Positions 45,913 to 59,053 of a DNA stretch of 64,000 bases are shown here, piece after piece; positions within the stretch are counted from its first letter, which is position 1; every line of letters begins with the position of its first letter. Origin of the DNA: Anas platyrhynchos (taxonomy: Eukaryota > Chordata > Aves > Anseriformes > Anatidae); assembly GCF_047663525.1 (NCBI RefSeq), contig NC_092591.1:30041001-30105000 (forward strand), given 5' to 3'. The notes under the pieces are model-generated. The model did no database searches. It had not been told where the DNA came from and was given only the letters and a program-made list of their open reading frames with translations. Position numbers and translations under genes: made by a program.

Positions 45913-46189
45913 GGCCCTGCACCGGAGCAGCCGAGGCACAGGTACGCGAGGCAGCAGTGAGCCAGCCCGGCTCCCAGGCCCACGCTGGCACCCGTGGGCA
46001 GCCCCAGGAGCGGTCTCCCCGCTGCCCGATCCCCTCCGCTTCGCCCGCAGCATGAGCGAGCGAGCGACGCGCCGGGCAGCGCCTGCCCTGCTGCCACCCG
46101 GCCCCCCGGGGCTGGTGCCACGCAGCTCAGTTCAAGGTACGGAGAATTATTTTTTTCTACTGTGTTCTCAGAAGCAGTCACTATTTTCC

Positions 46190-46195
46190 AATAAA
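46190..46195 (+). promoter_or_regulatory. Poly(A) signal of TMEM216
   Basis: AATAAA about 280 bases after the stop, embedded in an AT-rich stretch. About 320 bases separate it from the convergent CPSF7 signal; nothing else is recognised between them. Confidence 0.85.
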
Positions 46196-46513
46196 TATTT
46201 ATTTTTACCTGGTGCCTGGGCATCTGGCGTCCCACAGGGCAGCAGGCTGGGCATGGAGCGCTCAAGAGCTTCTAGCACAGCACTGCCTGTGCTGCCCCCT
46301 GCCATCACTGCCCAGATCTCACCGTGGGGGCACAAAGAGCCCCGTGAAAGTGCCACAGGAGAGTGGGGACACTTGGCTCTTGCTGCCCTTCCCTCCCATG
46401 CAGCCTCGTTCCACACAGGGGCCGTACAACGCTCCCCCCGCCACGTCCATCCCCTAAAAGCCCCGAGAGAAGCTCCCTACAGCGCCATATAAAAGACTGA
46501 CAACGTCATCAAG

Positions 46514-46519
46514 TTTATT
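46514..46519 (-). promoter_or_regulatory. Poly(A) signal of CPSF7
   Basis: TTTATT on the plus strand, giving a 3' UTR of up to about 1.35 kb, possibly interrupted by a 3' UTR intron between 47769 and 47871. Confidence 0.7.
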
Positions 46520-47876
46520 ACACAATTTCCAACCTATCAGAAAGACAAACAAATCTAGTCACTGCGAGCAGGAGGGGCAGCGCCTCGCCGGGTGGTTAAT
46601 AGGGGTTTGCTCTGCACTTTTCCCCACTATTTGGAAAGAAACTAAAAATTTGTGTCGTTAAGTAAAAAAAACAGAACTCTCCCACCAAATGCTCCCCCCA
46701 GCACTCACCCGCTAAGCCGGCACCTCATGATACTTTACAGATTTTTTTTTTTTCTCTTTTGTTTTGTGTGATTTTAGCCTAAAAAGACCTCTGGAGCCGG
46801 GTTTCTCCTGTCCGGCCACAGTTCAGAGGGCAAGCCCGCCCCGCTGGGGGCTGGAAATCGCTCTGGGTCTCCACCCCGACCCCCTTGGGCTCCTCCAGCA
46901 CGCAGCCTGTGCCGGAGGGACCCTTGTGGGGCTTGGGGGCTGCTCCCTGGCCTGGAAGCGGCTGCACACAGCTCTGCGCAGCCCCGCCAGGCACAGAAAC
47001 CTCCTGGCCTTGTCCCCACCACCCCGTCCCAGCCTGCGACCGCGTGACACAGTCGGGGTGCCACCACCCGGTGGGAAAGGGGGGTCAGGGCAACGCCGCA
47101 GGGAAGGGGGCAGCCCCTGGCGCGGAACGCGCAGTCCCCGAGGCCCGCCGGCTGCGGGTGGCAGCCCGCCCTGCCTCCTCTGCTTCCTCTAAAACAAGGA
47201 AGGCTCTGCGGGAGAGGCCGGCTCCACGCGGGGCCCCGCTGCTGCCTGCTGGCCAGAGCTGCTGCTTTGGGAGAGGTGCACGGCGGCAGCGATCCCGCTG
47301 GGACCAGGCACAACTCCCCGCGCCTCCTCTGGCCCTACAGACACAGGGCGTGAGCTGCACGCCTCCAAACCCCCTTGCTGCACGCGCCTGCGGGGGATCC
47401 GTCCCCTTCCGGACATACCCCAAAGGGCTGCGGAGAGGAAAAGGCTCACAAACCTCCCTCCGTGGTAGAAAAGCACCATTTCTCTTTGGGTCCAAGTATC
47501 CGCAGAGCGGGGCGGCCCCGGGCTCCCCGGCTTCCAGCCTCTCCCCGGGAAGCAGCAGCAGCGGCGGCGGGTGTGGGCGAGGGCTCAGGCCCCAAGGCCA
47601 CGAGGTGTCGGAGGGAGGCGGCGGGGCGCAGCCAGGCCCTTCCTCGGGTGCCCGGAGAGAGCCGGGGGCGGCGGGGAGAGGGTAAGGGGGTGGAGCGGCC
47701 TCGGTGGCACAGTCCTGGTCGAGGTGAGGAGATCCGAGTCCATTAAAAACCACTTACTGCCGAACTCCTGCAGGGCACAGGGAGGAGAGGGGTGCTCAGC
47801 GCTGCTCCGGAGACCCCCACAGGCGTCTCCAGTCCTGCGGGAGGGTGCAGCAGCGCCTGGCTGCGGCTCACCTGTC

Positions 47877-50800
47877 TCAGTGGTGCCGGTCCCTGTCTCT
47901 GTCCCTGTCCCGATGCCGCTCGTGCTCCCGGTTCCGCTCCTGGAAATAGTCCTCGTGCCGGTCCTCGCTGTGCAGCAGGTCCCGGTGCCGCCGGCTGCTC
48001 TCGCGGGACCGGCTGGGAGAGCGCTCCCGGGACCGGTGCCGTTTCCTGGGGAAAAAGAACAAAAAGATTTTTTGGTCACCTCCCAGGGGGATGCAGCCGG
48101 GTCTCTCCCCGCAGAAGGGACAGAGAGCGAGACGCCGGGACGGGCGCAGTACCTGGAGGAGCTGCTGCTGGCGCCCGTGCTGTAGGACTTGGCTTCGATC
48201 CCATGCAGGCAGTCTTTGAGGGAGGAGAGGAGGACGCGGCACCGCTCGTCGCTGGCCACGCGGGACTGCTTGATGACGGCGATGGCCGTCAGGAGGGTCT
48301 CGATGGCGTCGCTGTAGTCGCCTGGGTGGGAGCGGAGCGGGGCTGAGGGATGCGGGCGAGCTGCGGGGTCAGGGCAGGGGGATGGGGACGGGGACGGGGT
48401 CACCGTTACCTGCGCTGGCGCCCGACACCGCCTTGGAAATGGCGCTGCTGGAGATGGCCCGGTTCCTGTTCATGATCTCCTCAAACTCCACCTCGCTCAC
48501 GGCGGGTGGCGGCGGGCCGAGTTCCCGGCTGCGCGGAGACACACGCATGGGTGGGGGGGAGTCGGCACGGCTGCCCCCACCCTATTTGGCACCAAGCCCC
48601 CTCTCCCTCGCCCTCCGCTCACCTGCTGTGGTTGTAGGGGGCCATGGCCTTGCCGTAGGTGTCCGGCGGGGGCCCCAGGGTGGCGCTGGGCGGGGGGAAG
48701 AAGGCCGGGTTGAGGTGTAGGGCCGGGGGGACGGCCCCCGGGGGCGGCACAGCCAGGTGTGGGGGCAGTCGGGGCGGCGGGGGCATGAGGTGCTGGTAGT
48801 GGATGCCGGGCGGCGGCGGGGGGACGCCAAAACCGGAGGAGAGGGGCGGCGGGGGCGGCATGGGCGGCGGGGGCAGCCCCATGAGGGGCAGGGCGGCGGG
48901 GGGGCGGTTGAAGAAGGGCAGGATGGAGGGGGGCTTCTCCACGCGGGCGGGCGGCAGCGCGTTGTCCGTCGGCGTGGCGCGGCCATCCACGGAGTCCAGG
49001 GAGTCCCGGGAGTGGGCCCGTGGCGGAACACCTGCAAGCGGCACGGGAAAGGGCCGTGAGCTGTGACTGCGGGCCCCGCACGCCTCGGAGACCTCCTCCT
49101 CCTCCTCCTCCTCCCCGCCCGCCCACTGAGGTCCGGTTTCTGCAGAGCTGGAGGTGCCCAGAGATGGATGCAGCCAGCCAAGCGTAGCCTCCGCTTCCAC
49201 ATGCCTCCAGGAGGGCCCCGCGCTCTCAGCAGGGCGCCGGCCGCCCGCATGGGGCGTCGCAGAGCAAGCGGGTTACACGGACGGAGGTGAAAAGCCCCGA
49301 GGAACGGGGAGAGGTGGCCAAGTCCCAAGTCCCAGAAGCTATCAGACAACCCAGAGCACCCGCCAGCTGCTGATGGGAAGGGATTTGAACCAGCCTGGGC
49401 GTGGAGGGACACCAGGGGACAGAACGCAAGCGCTGACAGCTGGAGGAAGGAAAACTCAGTGCCTGGCTGCCCTAGAAGAGACGGGCAGGAACCCTTGCTA
49501 TGTCTGAAGAGGCTTTGAGGATGAGCCAGGAGAGGAAAGAGGGGACAGGAGCCCTGGGGGAACTGCCGAGACCACCACAAAGCCTCTCGAGGGAGGCCAA
49601 AACTCCAGAAGGGGACGCGCTCTGCTCCACGAGGGCAGGCAGGGACGCCGTCTAACGGCGCTGCCGAGCAGCGACCAGTGCTGGAGCTGAAGGGAGGGGG
49701 CAAAGGGCAGAGCGCTCAGAAAGAAGGGCTCTCCTCGCATGGAACGGGGTCACGGATCTACAACGGCCACAGCTGGCCAAGACCTCCTCATCCGTGCTCC
49801 TGCCAGGTCAGTCCCTGCGGCTCCGCAGAGCCCCCCGGCACGGGGCCGGGGTGTCACATCGCTGCGGAGTGAGGCAAGGAGCACCTATTGCCATAGTAGG
49901 AAGCCCACGGCCAGGCCCCAGCTGGAATCCTGCGTCCAGTGATGGGCACCTTACCTCCGCAGGGATGGACAAATTCTGGAGGAGATCCAGAGAAGAGCTA
50001 CAACTAGCTATGGAGGGTCTTAGCTATGCTGGTAGGCTGAAGAGCTTAAGCCCATTCAGTTTGGAGAAGGAGGAGGAGGAGGCTACGAGGGATCTTCGCA
50101 GTGTGTGAGCACCTAAAAGGGGATCATAAAGACTCGAGTCAGGAGCTAAGCGGACTCGGCAGCAATAGGACATCACCCCCAGAGGCTGCTGGCAGCGTCC
50201 CCCCGCCCCGAGGGCTCGGCCTGACAGCTCGGCAGGGTCCTGCGGGAGGTGCCCCCCCCCCTACCCGCGGCGCGCCCGCGCCCCACTCACGTTTGCGAGC
50301 CTGCGCCTCGAACTGGGACAGGTTCTGCCGCGTGGCCAGCCTCACCTCCACCTTGTCCCCGTTGAGGATTTTGCCGGGCAGGAGCTCCAGCAGCTTGTGG
50401 ACCGAGTTCTCAGAGGCAACCACCACCTCTGCGTACCTGCGGGGAAGCCCAGCGGTCAGCGGGCAGGAGCCAGCCCCAAGTGCTGCACCCCCTGGCAGGG
50501 TAGGACCCCCCCAGAACCCCAATCTGCCCCCCCCCGCAGCACCCACCACTGCCTGACACCAGCCTGGAGCCTCACGTCCCCATCGGCTTCCTTTCCAGGC
50601 GCTGGCACTGCCAGGAGCCTGCATTTCGCCACCCCTGCACCCGCTGGGGAAAGCTGCGGCCGCTCGGGCCAGGCTCCCCGCCCCGTTTCCTCCGTGCTCC
50701 CCCTCGGCTCTCACCCTTTCGACTGGCCGTTGGCCCGGTTCTCTGCAAACTTCAGCTCCACCACGTCGTAGACGCCGACCGAGCGGATGGTCTGGATCAG

Positions 50801-53149
50801 CTGCTGGTCCGTCGTCCACTGCGGGCAGCAGGGCAGAGAGGCTGCCGTCAGCCCCCGCAGCCCGTCCCGCTGGGATCCCAAGCCTCTCAGGGCTCCAAAC
50901 CCCGTTCCCGTTCGCACTTTAGGGTCAAGCCCAGCTCAGAACGCCTCGTCAGTGTGGCCTGAGGAGACCCAGCACCTCCCAGCAGCTCCACAGCCCTCAG
51001 GGGCTTCTCTGGAGGACCCCCTGCAGCACTCACCCAGGAGAAGCTGCCCACGTAGACGGCGGCTCTCTTGTTGCGCAGCCCGCTGTAGGTGTAGAGGATG
51101 GCAGGGGATTTGTTGTTGGGTTTGGGGGATGGCTCCTGCCGGATCTCGGGGGGCGGCTCCGAGCTGCTGGTGCGGCTTTCGGGGGGCTGCGAGCTGGCTG
51201 CGAGCACGTCGTCGTACAGATCCATCTGGTCAGCATTACTGAACTCAGAGTCCTGCGAGGGGAGAGACCGTGAGGGGAGGCCCGGGGAGGGGAATGTGGC
51301 TTGGGAAGGGGTCCGTGGCCACGCACGGGGCTCTGTAGGATTGCCCTGATGTGCTCAAGTCCTCTAAAACCCCCCCCAGCAGAAGCCAACTCTCATCCCC
51401 CTCTGGGTGAGCATGAATGAAGCTACAGCGCGTTCTCCTCCAGGGCTTCATCTGCGCAGCCAGAACTCCCCCAGGCCCAGCCAGCCCCTCTCCACTTCTC
51501 CACCACCCTGCGAAACCGCGCAGCACCCTGGGCTGGCCAAAAATAAAACCCTCGGCGTGTGGAAACCCCCGGGATTGTGCTTCCTCCCCGCCGGCACGGA
51601 AATCCCTGAGCCTCCCCGCTCGGCACGGAGGAGGGGCAGCGGGTGCTGCACCGCGATGCTCAGCGTGACCCTGCCACAACGTGGGGAGGGGAAGGATGCT
51701 CCCGGAGCAGAGCCACAGGGCTGCACGGGGCTGACTTTCCCCTTCCTGATTTCACCCACGAGCTTTTCTCTTTCCCCACACACTTCCCCCGCGTGGGCAA
51801 AGGGCTGGCTCGCCGCGAGCTGCGCGCCCGGGCAGGACTCGGCTTGCTCCTCGCACCAGGAAGCAGCTGGGCTCTCGGCGATACGCACCGGGACGGGTTC
51901 AGAGGCAGAAAACCAAACTCACTAAGCAACGCCTTGCCCGGCGGGCAGCGCGGCTTCCTCCTGCTCCCCCTCGGGCCAGCCGAACTCCTGCGGGGCCGCA
52001 TTTGCACCACTGCGCCCTGTGCGGCACGGAGCAGCCACCCAAGCAGCTCCTCAGCCATGAAATCGAGTGTCCTACATCCGCCGTACCATTCCCACTCCTG
52101 CTCCGTGCTATATTTAATTTGGAGCGTACGGCGAGCGCCGTGGTTACTACGTCCCTTCGTCCTGATGGCTCGCCCGGATCCAGTGCTGGGGGAACCAGCA
52201 CGAGGTGGTGAAACCCCTGTGCTGACAGCCAGGGAGCTGCAAGCCCACAGCACTGCAGGAGCTTGTGGTGCCCCCGGGGAAATTTGCTCAGCACGCAGCC
52301 CTCGGGGGCTCACGGAGACACAAAATCCACGCCTTTACCCACAGACACCCTCTGACAACCACGGCTGTTCCTCAGGCAAGGCGTAACCGCCCAGCGTCCG
52401 GCACTTTCAGCTGCGGAGCTGATAAAAAGGCTGCAGGAATATCAACAGGGCCAAGTATTTTCGTTCTCCTTCTCAAAACAGCCCAGCTGGTTGCTTCGGC
52501 TGCCTCCCACGCCGCTGCCCCCCCTGGCAAGGCCCAAGGCTGCAAACTTTCTGCCTGAAAGGTGCCTGACTTTTGGCGAGTCCCGCACAACACAGGCAGC
52601 CGGGGCAGAAATCCCTCAGCTGTGGGACGCTGCGGCTTGGGAGCTGCTGGGGATCCTCCTGCTCTGCTCAGCTTTCGGTGCTCTGCTGTTTAAGAACCGT
52701 GGCGCTCCCAGCAGATAACACACAGCTCGTGGTCCCGGCACTTGGGGCATGCTCCAGCAGCTTCTCACCCTCGCTGGCACTTGGGGCCAGGCGGCCCTAA
52801 TCACTTCCAGCTCCGAGAAGCCACCGGCTCTGTCAAAGCCCTTTTGTGCCCCGTGCCCCAGCCCCTCCGGACGAACCTTCCCATGCTGACTGCGGCCAGG
52901 TTCATGCAGCTCTCTCCCCGCGGGCACAACGGGCAGCGCGGGGCCCTGCGGGCGCTCTCCTTCCCCAAACCTCCTGCGCTCAGCCCCCCGCCTCTCCCGT
53001 TCCCGTTCCCATTGCCGGGGGGTTCCCCGGGGAACGTTCGGGTGCCGGGGGCTGGCGCCCTGCTCTCCCCCCGGTGCCGCCGGGGAGCCCCTCACCTGGT
53101 TGAACTCCTCGTCGGCGTAGATGTCGATCAGGTCCACTCCCTCGGACAT
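47877..53149 (-). CDS. CPSF7: CPSF7: cleavage factor Im 59-kDa subunit
   Basis: Component of the nuclear CFIm complex with NUDT21; it promotes 3'-end processing and distal poly(A)-site use. Eight coding exons, 5' to 3': 53096-53149, 51034-51252, 50715-50818, 50291-50436, 48623-49031, 48410-48528, 48153-48321, 47877-48045; 462 residues, equal to a known human isoform. It starts [18 protein letters not shown]. The RRM spans about residues 81-162 ([21 protein letters not shown]). A Pro-rich region ([15 protein letters not shown]) spans about 215-330, a helical segment follows ([18 protein letters not shown]), and an RS/RD/RE-rich tail ends RDRHH. A splice donor (GACAG, then GTGAGC) lies right after the stop, so the 3' UTR may be spliced. 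Head to head with SDHAF2. Confidence 0.96.
49905..50140 (+). mobile_element. CR1-like LINE fragment
   Basis: Diverged match to the 3' coding part of CR1 retrotransposons. GCTGGAATCCTGCGTCCAG and TGGGCACC are followed by GATCCAGAGAAGAGCTAC, GGCTGAAGAGC, a CAGTTTGGAGAAGGAG region and ACCTAAAAGG, in the consensus order. It is 5'- and 3'-truncated and antisense to CPSF7, between its exons 5 and 4. The boundaries are approximate. Confidence 0.7.
51253..53095. other. CPSF7 intron 1
   Basis: 1.84 kb of moderately GC-rich intron. No exon, repeat family or RNA gene was recognised. Confidence 0.5.
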
Positions 53150-53707
53150 AGTTCCCGACGGGGGCCGGGACCGGGGCGGCACCGGGACCGGGACCGGGAC
53201 GAGCAGCAGCAGCACACTAAGGGGGGGCACTGCGGGACGGGGGGGGGCGGCTGTCACTGCCGGTGCCCCCCGGTCCCCCCCCAACTCCCCCCGGTGCCCC
53301 CCGGTGTCCCCACCCCCCCCCCATCCCCTCCCGGTGCGGCCTCCCCGCGGCCTGGCCCCCCCCCAAGCCCGGTTCCGCCCCCCCCGGCCCGGTGCCGCCC
53401 CCCTCGTCCCGGTTCCGCCCCCCCCCAGCCCCGGTCCCGGTCCCGGTCCCGGTCCCGGCCCCGGGTGCAAGGGGAGGGGGTCGCGGCCCCTCCCCGCCCC
53501 CCCCCCGCCCCTCCCGGTGCCGCCCGCAGGCCCCGCGCTCACCGCCACCGCCAGCGCCGCCGCGCCTCGCCCCGCCCCTTCCGGCCTCCGCCCGCCCAGC
53601 CCCGCCCCTTCCGGCCGCCGCCCCGGGTTGACCATAGAGACGGGAGGGGCCGCGGGGGTAGAGCGGCTCCCTGGGGGAGGGGGGGGGGAGGGGGCGGTGG
53701 AGGTGTC
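53150..53707. promoter_or_regulatory. Bidirectional CPSF7/SDHAF2 promoter
   Basis: Very GC-rich. It contains two copies of GCCCCTTCCGGCC (ETS-type CTTCCGG; near 53571 and 53602), CCATAGAGA at 53632-53640 within GTTGACCATAGAGAC (53627-53641), and TAGAGCGGC at 53659-53667. The last two elements are shared with the TMEM138 and TMEM216 promoters. Confidence 0.65.
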
Positions 53708-55422
53708 ATGGCGGCGGGCAGGGTGAGAGGGGAGGGGAGTGGGGGGGATTGGGGGGAATGGGGGGCTGGGGGAGGGGAATTGGGGCCTGAGGGGGGGAAT
53801 GGGAGCTTGGGGGATGTAGGGGGGGAGGTTATGGGGGCGGGGGGGGAATTGGGGGCTGTGGGGGGGCGGGGATTAGGGCATTGGGGCTTTGGGGGGGGTT
53901 TGGGGGGGCGCATGTGGGGTGAGGGATTGGGGCTGGGGGGGGTAAAAGGGGCAAGATGTGGGGATTGGGGGGCTGGGGAGGGGGAATGGGGGGCTGGGGG
54001 ACTCGTGGGGGGGGTGGGGGGGTTAGGGGTAGTGGGGGCTGCGGGGGGAATGGGGAGGTGTGTCGGGGGAATTGGGGCCTGGGGGGGTCGCATGTGGGGT
54101 GTGGGATTGGGGCCTGGCTTGGGGTGGGGTGAGGATTAGGGGCAGCAGGGCTTGGGGGGGGGGAATTGGGGTGCTGTGGGTGGGGAATTGGAGTCCAGGG
54201 GGGTGGGTGGGGATTAGGGGCGGTGGGGTTGGTGTGGGGGGGTGTAGCCTGGGGCTGTGTTAAGGTTGGCACCTGACGCCCCCGCTGCTGCCCCAGCCCC
54301 TCTCGCAGCTCTGCTCGCTGCCCCGCTGGGCCCTGCACCGGCCCCTGCTGCTGTGTGCCCAGCGTGGCTACTGCGGGGACTCGCCGAGCGACTCGGGGAA
54401 GGACGTGCTGGAGATCCCCCTGCCCCCCTGGCAGGAGCGCCCCGACGAGCCGCTGCCCACCAAGAGGGCCCGGCTGCTGTACGAGAGCAGGAAGAGGGGC
54501 ATGCTGGAGAACTGCATCCTGCTCAGGTGAGGCACGGGCTGCCCGGCCCCCCCGGCGCTCAGGAGGCGAGCGTAGCTGCCACGCAACTCAGCTCACTGCT
54601 ACATCCCCTAATTAGCAAGGAAAAGCTCTGGGCGTTGCAGGAATCAGCTTGATGGGGCAGGGCTCGGTCAGATCCCAAGCCCTGAGGAGATGTTGTGTTG
54701 CTTGGGGGGGAGCTGGCAAGCATCTGAGGAGCTGCACCGAGCTGTCGGATAAATCACTGCTTGGTCGGTGCAGCTGCTGGCAGGACGGTGCCAGAGGCAG
54801 CGCGTGAGAGGTCTGGAGGAAGCTCCTAGCTGGTGGCTGAGTCCAAAACCCTTGGGGAGGATTTTTGGGGCCTCCTGGGCTTCTCCTGTGGTAGGTAACA
54901 AAGCTTAACCCGAGGTGTAGGGCAGGAGGCAGCACACAGCAGCTCCTCCCAGCCCTCTGGTGTCACGTAGAGAGCCAGGCAGCAGCTGCCGTGCCAGCCC
55001 TGCTCTTCCTCCACGCCCCACACTCATCCTCCTGCCTCCCCTTTCCAGCCTCTTTGCGAAGGAGAACCTGAACCGCATGAGCGAACGGCAGCTGAACCTC
55101 TACGACCGGCTCATCAACGAGCCCAGCAACGACTGGGACATTTATTACTGGGCCACAGGTACGTGTGGCCACCGAGGTGGCACCGGGCTGCAGGAGCTGG
55201 GCTTGGTGTGCTGGGCGCCCTGGGGCTGCGTGGGGCCGCTCTCCTTATTTTTGCTCTTCTGATTTTTCCGCTCTTCTTATTTTTGCCACAGAAGCGAAGC
55301 CCACGCCAGCCGTGTTTGAGAACGAGGTGATGGCCATGCTGAGGGAGTTTGCCAAGAACAAGAAGAAGGAGCAGAGGCTGCGGCAGCCGGACCTGGAGTA
55401 CCTCTTCGAGCCCCCACGCTGA
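53708..55422 (+). CDS. SDHAF2: SDHAF2: succinate dehydrogenase assembly factor 2
   Basis: Mitochondrial matrix factor (SDH5/SdhE family) that promotes covalent FAD attachment to SDHA; loss causes paraganglioma in humans. Four exons: 53708-53722, 54297-54526, 55049-55158, 55292-55422; 161 residues (human 166). Exon 1 encodes only MAAGR. The N-terminus ([20 protein letters not shown]) is a plausible mitochondrial presequence. The conserved core follows: [37 protein letters not shown] and [13 protein letters not shown] and the DWDIYYW region are the family hallmarks for SDHA binding. Intron 1 is almost entirely G-rich on the sense strand. Confidence 0.96.
53723..54296 (+). repeat. G-rich low-complexity intron 1 of SDHAF2
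   Basis: Nearly continuous GGGG to GGGGGGG runs separated by short A/T-containing spacers such as GGGGAATTGGGG. This is a strong candidate for G-quadruplex and R-loop formation on the nascent transcript. Confidence 0.75.
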
Positions 55423-55561
55423 CGGGTGGCTGTCGTTCCCCCTCCCCGCCCTCTGGAGCAGAGGAGGGGCAGCGGGGGCCCTGCAGAAACACCAGTGCTG
55501 CCGCCCTCCCTGCTCTCCTCCTCCTCTGGCAGCGGCTCCCGCGGACTCTCAGGGCTTGATG

Positions 55562-55567
55562 AATAAA
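55562..55567 (+). promoter_or_regulatory. Poly(A) signal of SDHAF2
   Basis: AATAAA 140 bases after the stop codon. The 390 bases from here to the PPP1R32 start hold no other recognised feature. Confidence 0.88.
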
Positions 55568-55959
55568 GCTGTGGCTGCTAGCCCTGCCGCTCGCCTTGCC
55601 TGGCTGCCCCTCCTGCTGCACGCCGGGCTCTGCTCTGGGGTGGAGGTGGCAGCCGCGGGGACCTCGCTCCGCTGCGTGCCAGGGGGTGTCCTGTGGGCCC
55701 TCAGCCACCCCTGGTGCTCCTCAGCCTGACCCTGGGAGCCCGCAGTGCCACCACAGCTGGTCCCCAGCGCCCTCCGCAGGGTGTCCCAGCCGGGCTGGTG
55801 TCCCCAGGCAGCAGTGACAGTCCCTGTGTGGCCGCGGTCACCGCGCGTCACCGTGCCGGTTACCTGGAGACAGCACGGCGCTCCTGGCTTCCGCAGCGAC
55901 GTCCTGCAGCCACCGGGTCCCTGTGGTGGCACCGTGGGGACAGCGGGCACCCCAGCAGC

Positions 55960-57664
55960 ATGCCGTCCACCCGTCCGTTTGTCTGTCCCCGCGCCAAGCT
56001 GCGCTCCCTGCCCTGGGGCTCGCCTGCCCTGGGGCTGGGCCCCTTCAGCGCGAAGCCACGTGCAGGGGACAGCGGGGACCTGATGGATTTCTACGCCACC
56101 ACCTACGCCGTGGCTTACGGTAGGGCTGTGGGGCAGCCCTCCTCCCCCCCCCCAGGAGCTGTAGGGGGCTCACCAGCCTGGCTGAGCCCCCCTGTGTCAC
56201 CCAGGCCACCCCGGTTTCCGTCCCTTCCTCGGCCACCACGTGGGCGCTGGCTTCGTCTCCAACACCCGCTCCGATGCCGCTGGCCTCATCCGCCCGCGCA
56301 GCGCGGCAGGGGGGTGCGTACCCCTGCGGCGGGGAGGGGACAGGGGCACTTTTTGGGGGCCCCCCTGCTCACAGCCGTCCTGAACTCTTGCCACAGCCCC
56401 TTCTGGGACACCACCATGGCTGAGCACTTCCAGCCCCTCCTGCTCCCCGACGGCCGGAGCCTGCTGCCGCGGCATGTCCACCAGCCGGGCAGCGGCTACG
56501 GCCGCGAGCAGCCCCTTCCTCACCTCCGTGCTGGGGCGGTGAGCCCCCCGCCCGCCTCCGGGGAGCATGGTGCTGATCCTGCCCAGACAGGTACGGTTTT
56601 GGGGGGACAGCTCCAAGCCCGGGAAGGTTTGGGGGTCCCAGAAGCCCGCTGCCCTGCACAACCCCAAAAAGCAGGGGGATGCCCTAGGCTGTGCGAGCTC
56701 CAGAGCAGCAGGGCTGAGACCCCCCACCCTATTTCCCACCCCACAGACGTCCTGCAGAGGACAACCATCGGTGCCAAGGAGGAGACGGGCTTCACCAGGG
56801 CCACCCCATTGAGCGGCGTCATCCTGCCGGCAGCACCGGGCCAGCCTGTGAGCCCCCAGCCCCCTCGGCTCCCCTCTTCCCCCTCCAACACCCGACACGC
56901 ATTTCTCTCCCGCAGCTCGGGGCCAGCACCACCACCACGCACTACCTGCCCCCCCATAGCGGCACGGTAAGAGGGACGGGGTGGCGAGGTGACCCCCAAT
57001 TGAGGACCCCCACATCCCATCCCTCCCCATCCCAAACAGGGCGGCAGGGCGCTCCCGGTGCTGGCGCGGGGCTCCGACAGAGGCAGCGGCTTCAGCCGGG
57101 AGACCCCCCTGAGCGTGCCGGTGAGTGGCTCCCGTCCTGTCCCCGTCCCGTGTGTCCCCCCCCCAGCCTCACCCGCTGTCCCCACACAGGTCTCGCCCCG
57201 CTGCCCCCCGGTCCTGCTCGTCTCCCGGGGGCTGCAGGCCCCCTGCCCGGCCCAGGCCCATTTGCGGGGCCAGCAGAGCACCGGCAGGATGGTGGGTGCG
57301 CACCCCGACCCTCCCAGTACCCCCAGTACCCCCAGCACCACGGGGCTGGGCGCCCACCCCTCTGTTCCCCCCATAGGAGCCGTCGGGGTTCACCACCAAC
57401 AACGGCTGTGCCGCGACCCCCCCGTGGACCCCGAGCCCCGCAGCACCAGGTGAGTGCAGCCGGGATGGGGGGCGCGGATACGGGGTGGGGGGGCCCAGCC
57501 CTTACCCCTCGCCCCTTGGTTTCACAGCACAGCCCGGGCCCAGCCGCACGGCGCGGCCCTGGGGGGGCGTCCAGGCCCCGCGGCACAGCGGCTTCGGCAC
57601 CAGCAACCTGCGCACGGCGCTGGGGGGCGGCGGCGGCACCGGGCTCACGGCCCCCACCCCGTAA
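55960..57664 (+). CDS. PPP1R32: PPP1R32 / SAXO4: stabilizer of axonemal microtubules 4
   Basis: Axoneme-associated protein named as a protein phosphatase 1 regulatory subunit. Nine exons: 55960-56119, 56205-56313, 56397-56590, 56747-56847, 56916-56966, 57040-57120, 57190-57291, 57377-57449, 57528-57664; 335 residues (human about 425). The anchoring match is LMDFYATTYAVAYG to human LKFYATSYCTAYG. A recurring Gly-X-Gly/Gly-Phe motif marks microtubule-binding-like repeats: HHVGAGFVSN, PGSGYGREQP, GAKEETGFTRATP, ARGSDRGSGFSRE, EPSGFTTNNG, RHSGFGTSN. The long exon 3 was preferred over an earlier GTGAGC donor because only it keeps frame into exon 4. The start is the first Met close to homology; longer in-frame starts exist upstream (for example 55693) but look noncoding. 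The C-terminal quarter is shortened compared with human. Confidence 0.88.
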
Positions 57665-57683
57665 AAAAAGGCTGGGGAGGGGC

Positions 57684-57689
57684 ATTAAA
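57684..57689 (+). promoter_or_regulatory. Poly(A) signal of PPP1R32
   Basis: ATTAAA variant 20 bases after the stop, immediately before the GC-box array. Confidence 0.65.
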
Positions 57690-57700
57690 GGAGAGGGGGC

Positions 57701-59053
<1,353 letters not shown>

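Noticed and set aside
52742-54139. A 465-codon plus-strand frame across the CPSF7/SDHAF2 promoter.
   Set aside because: It is Pro/Arg/Gly-only translation of CpG-island sequence, running through the CPSF7 first exon in antisense and the SDHAF2 intron.
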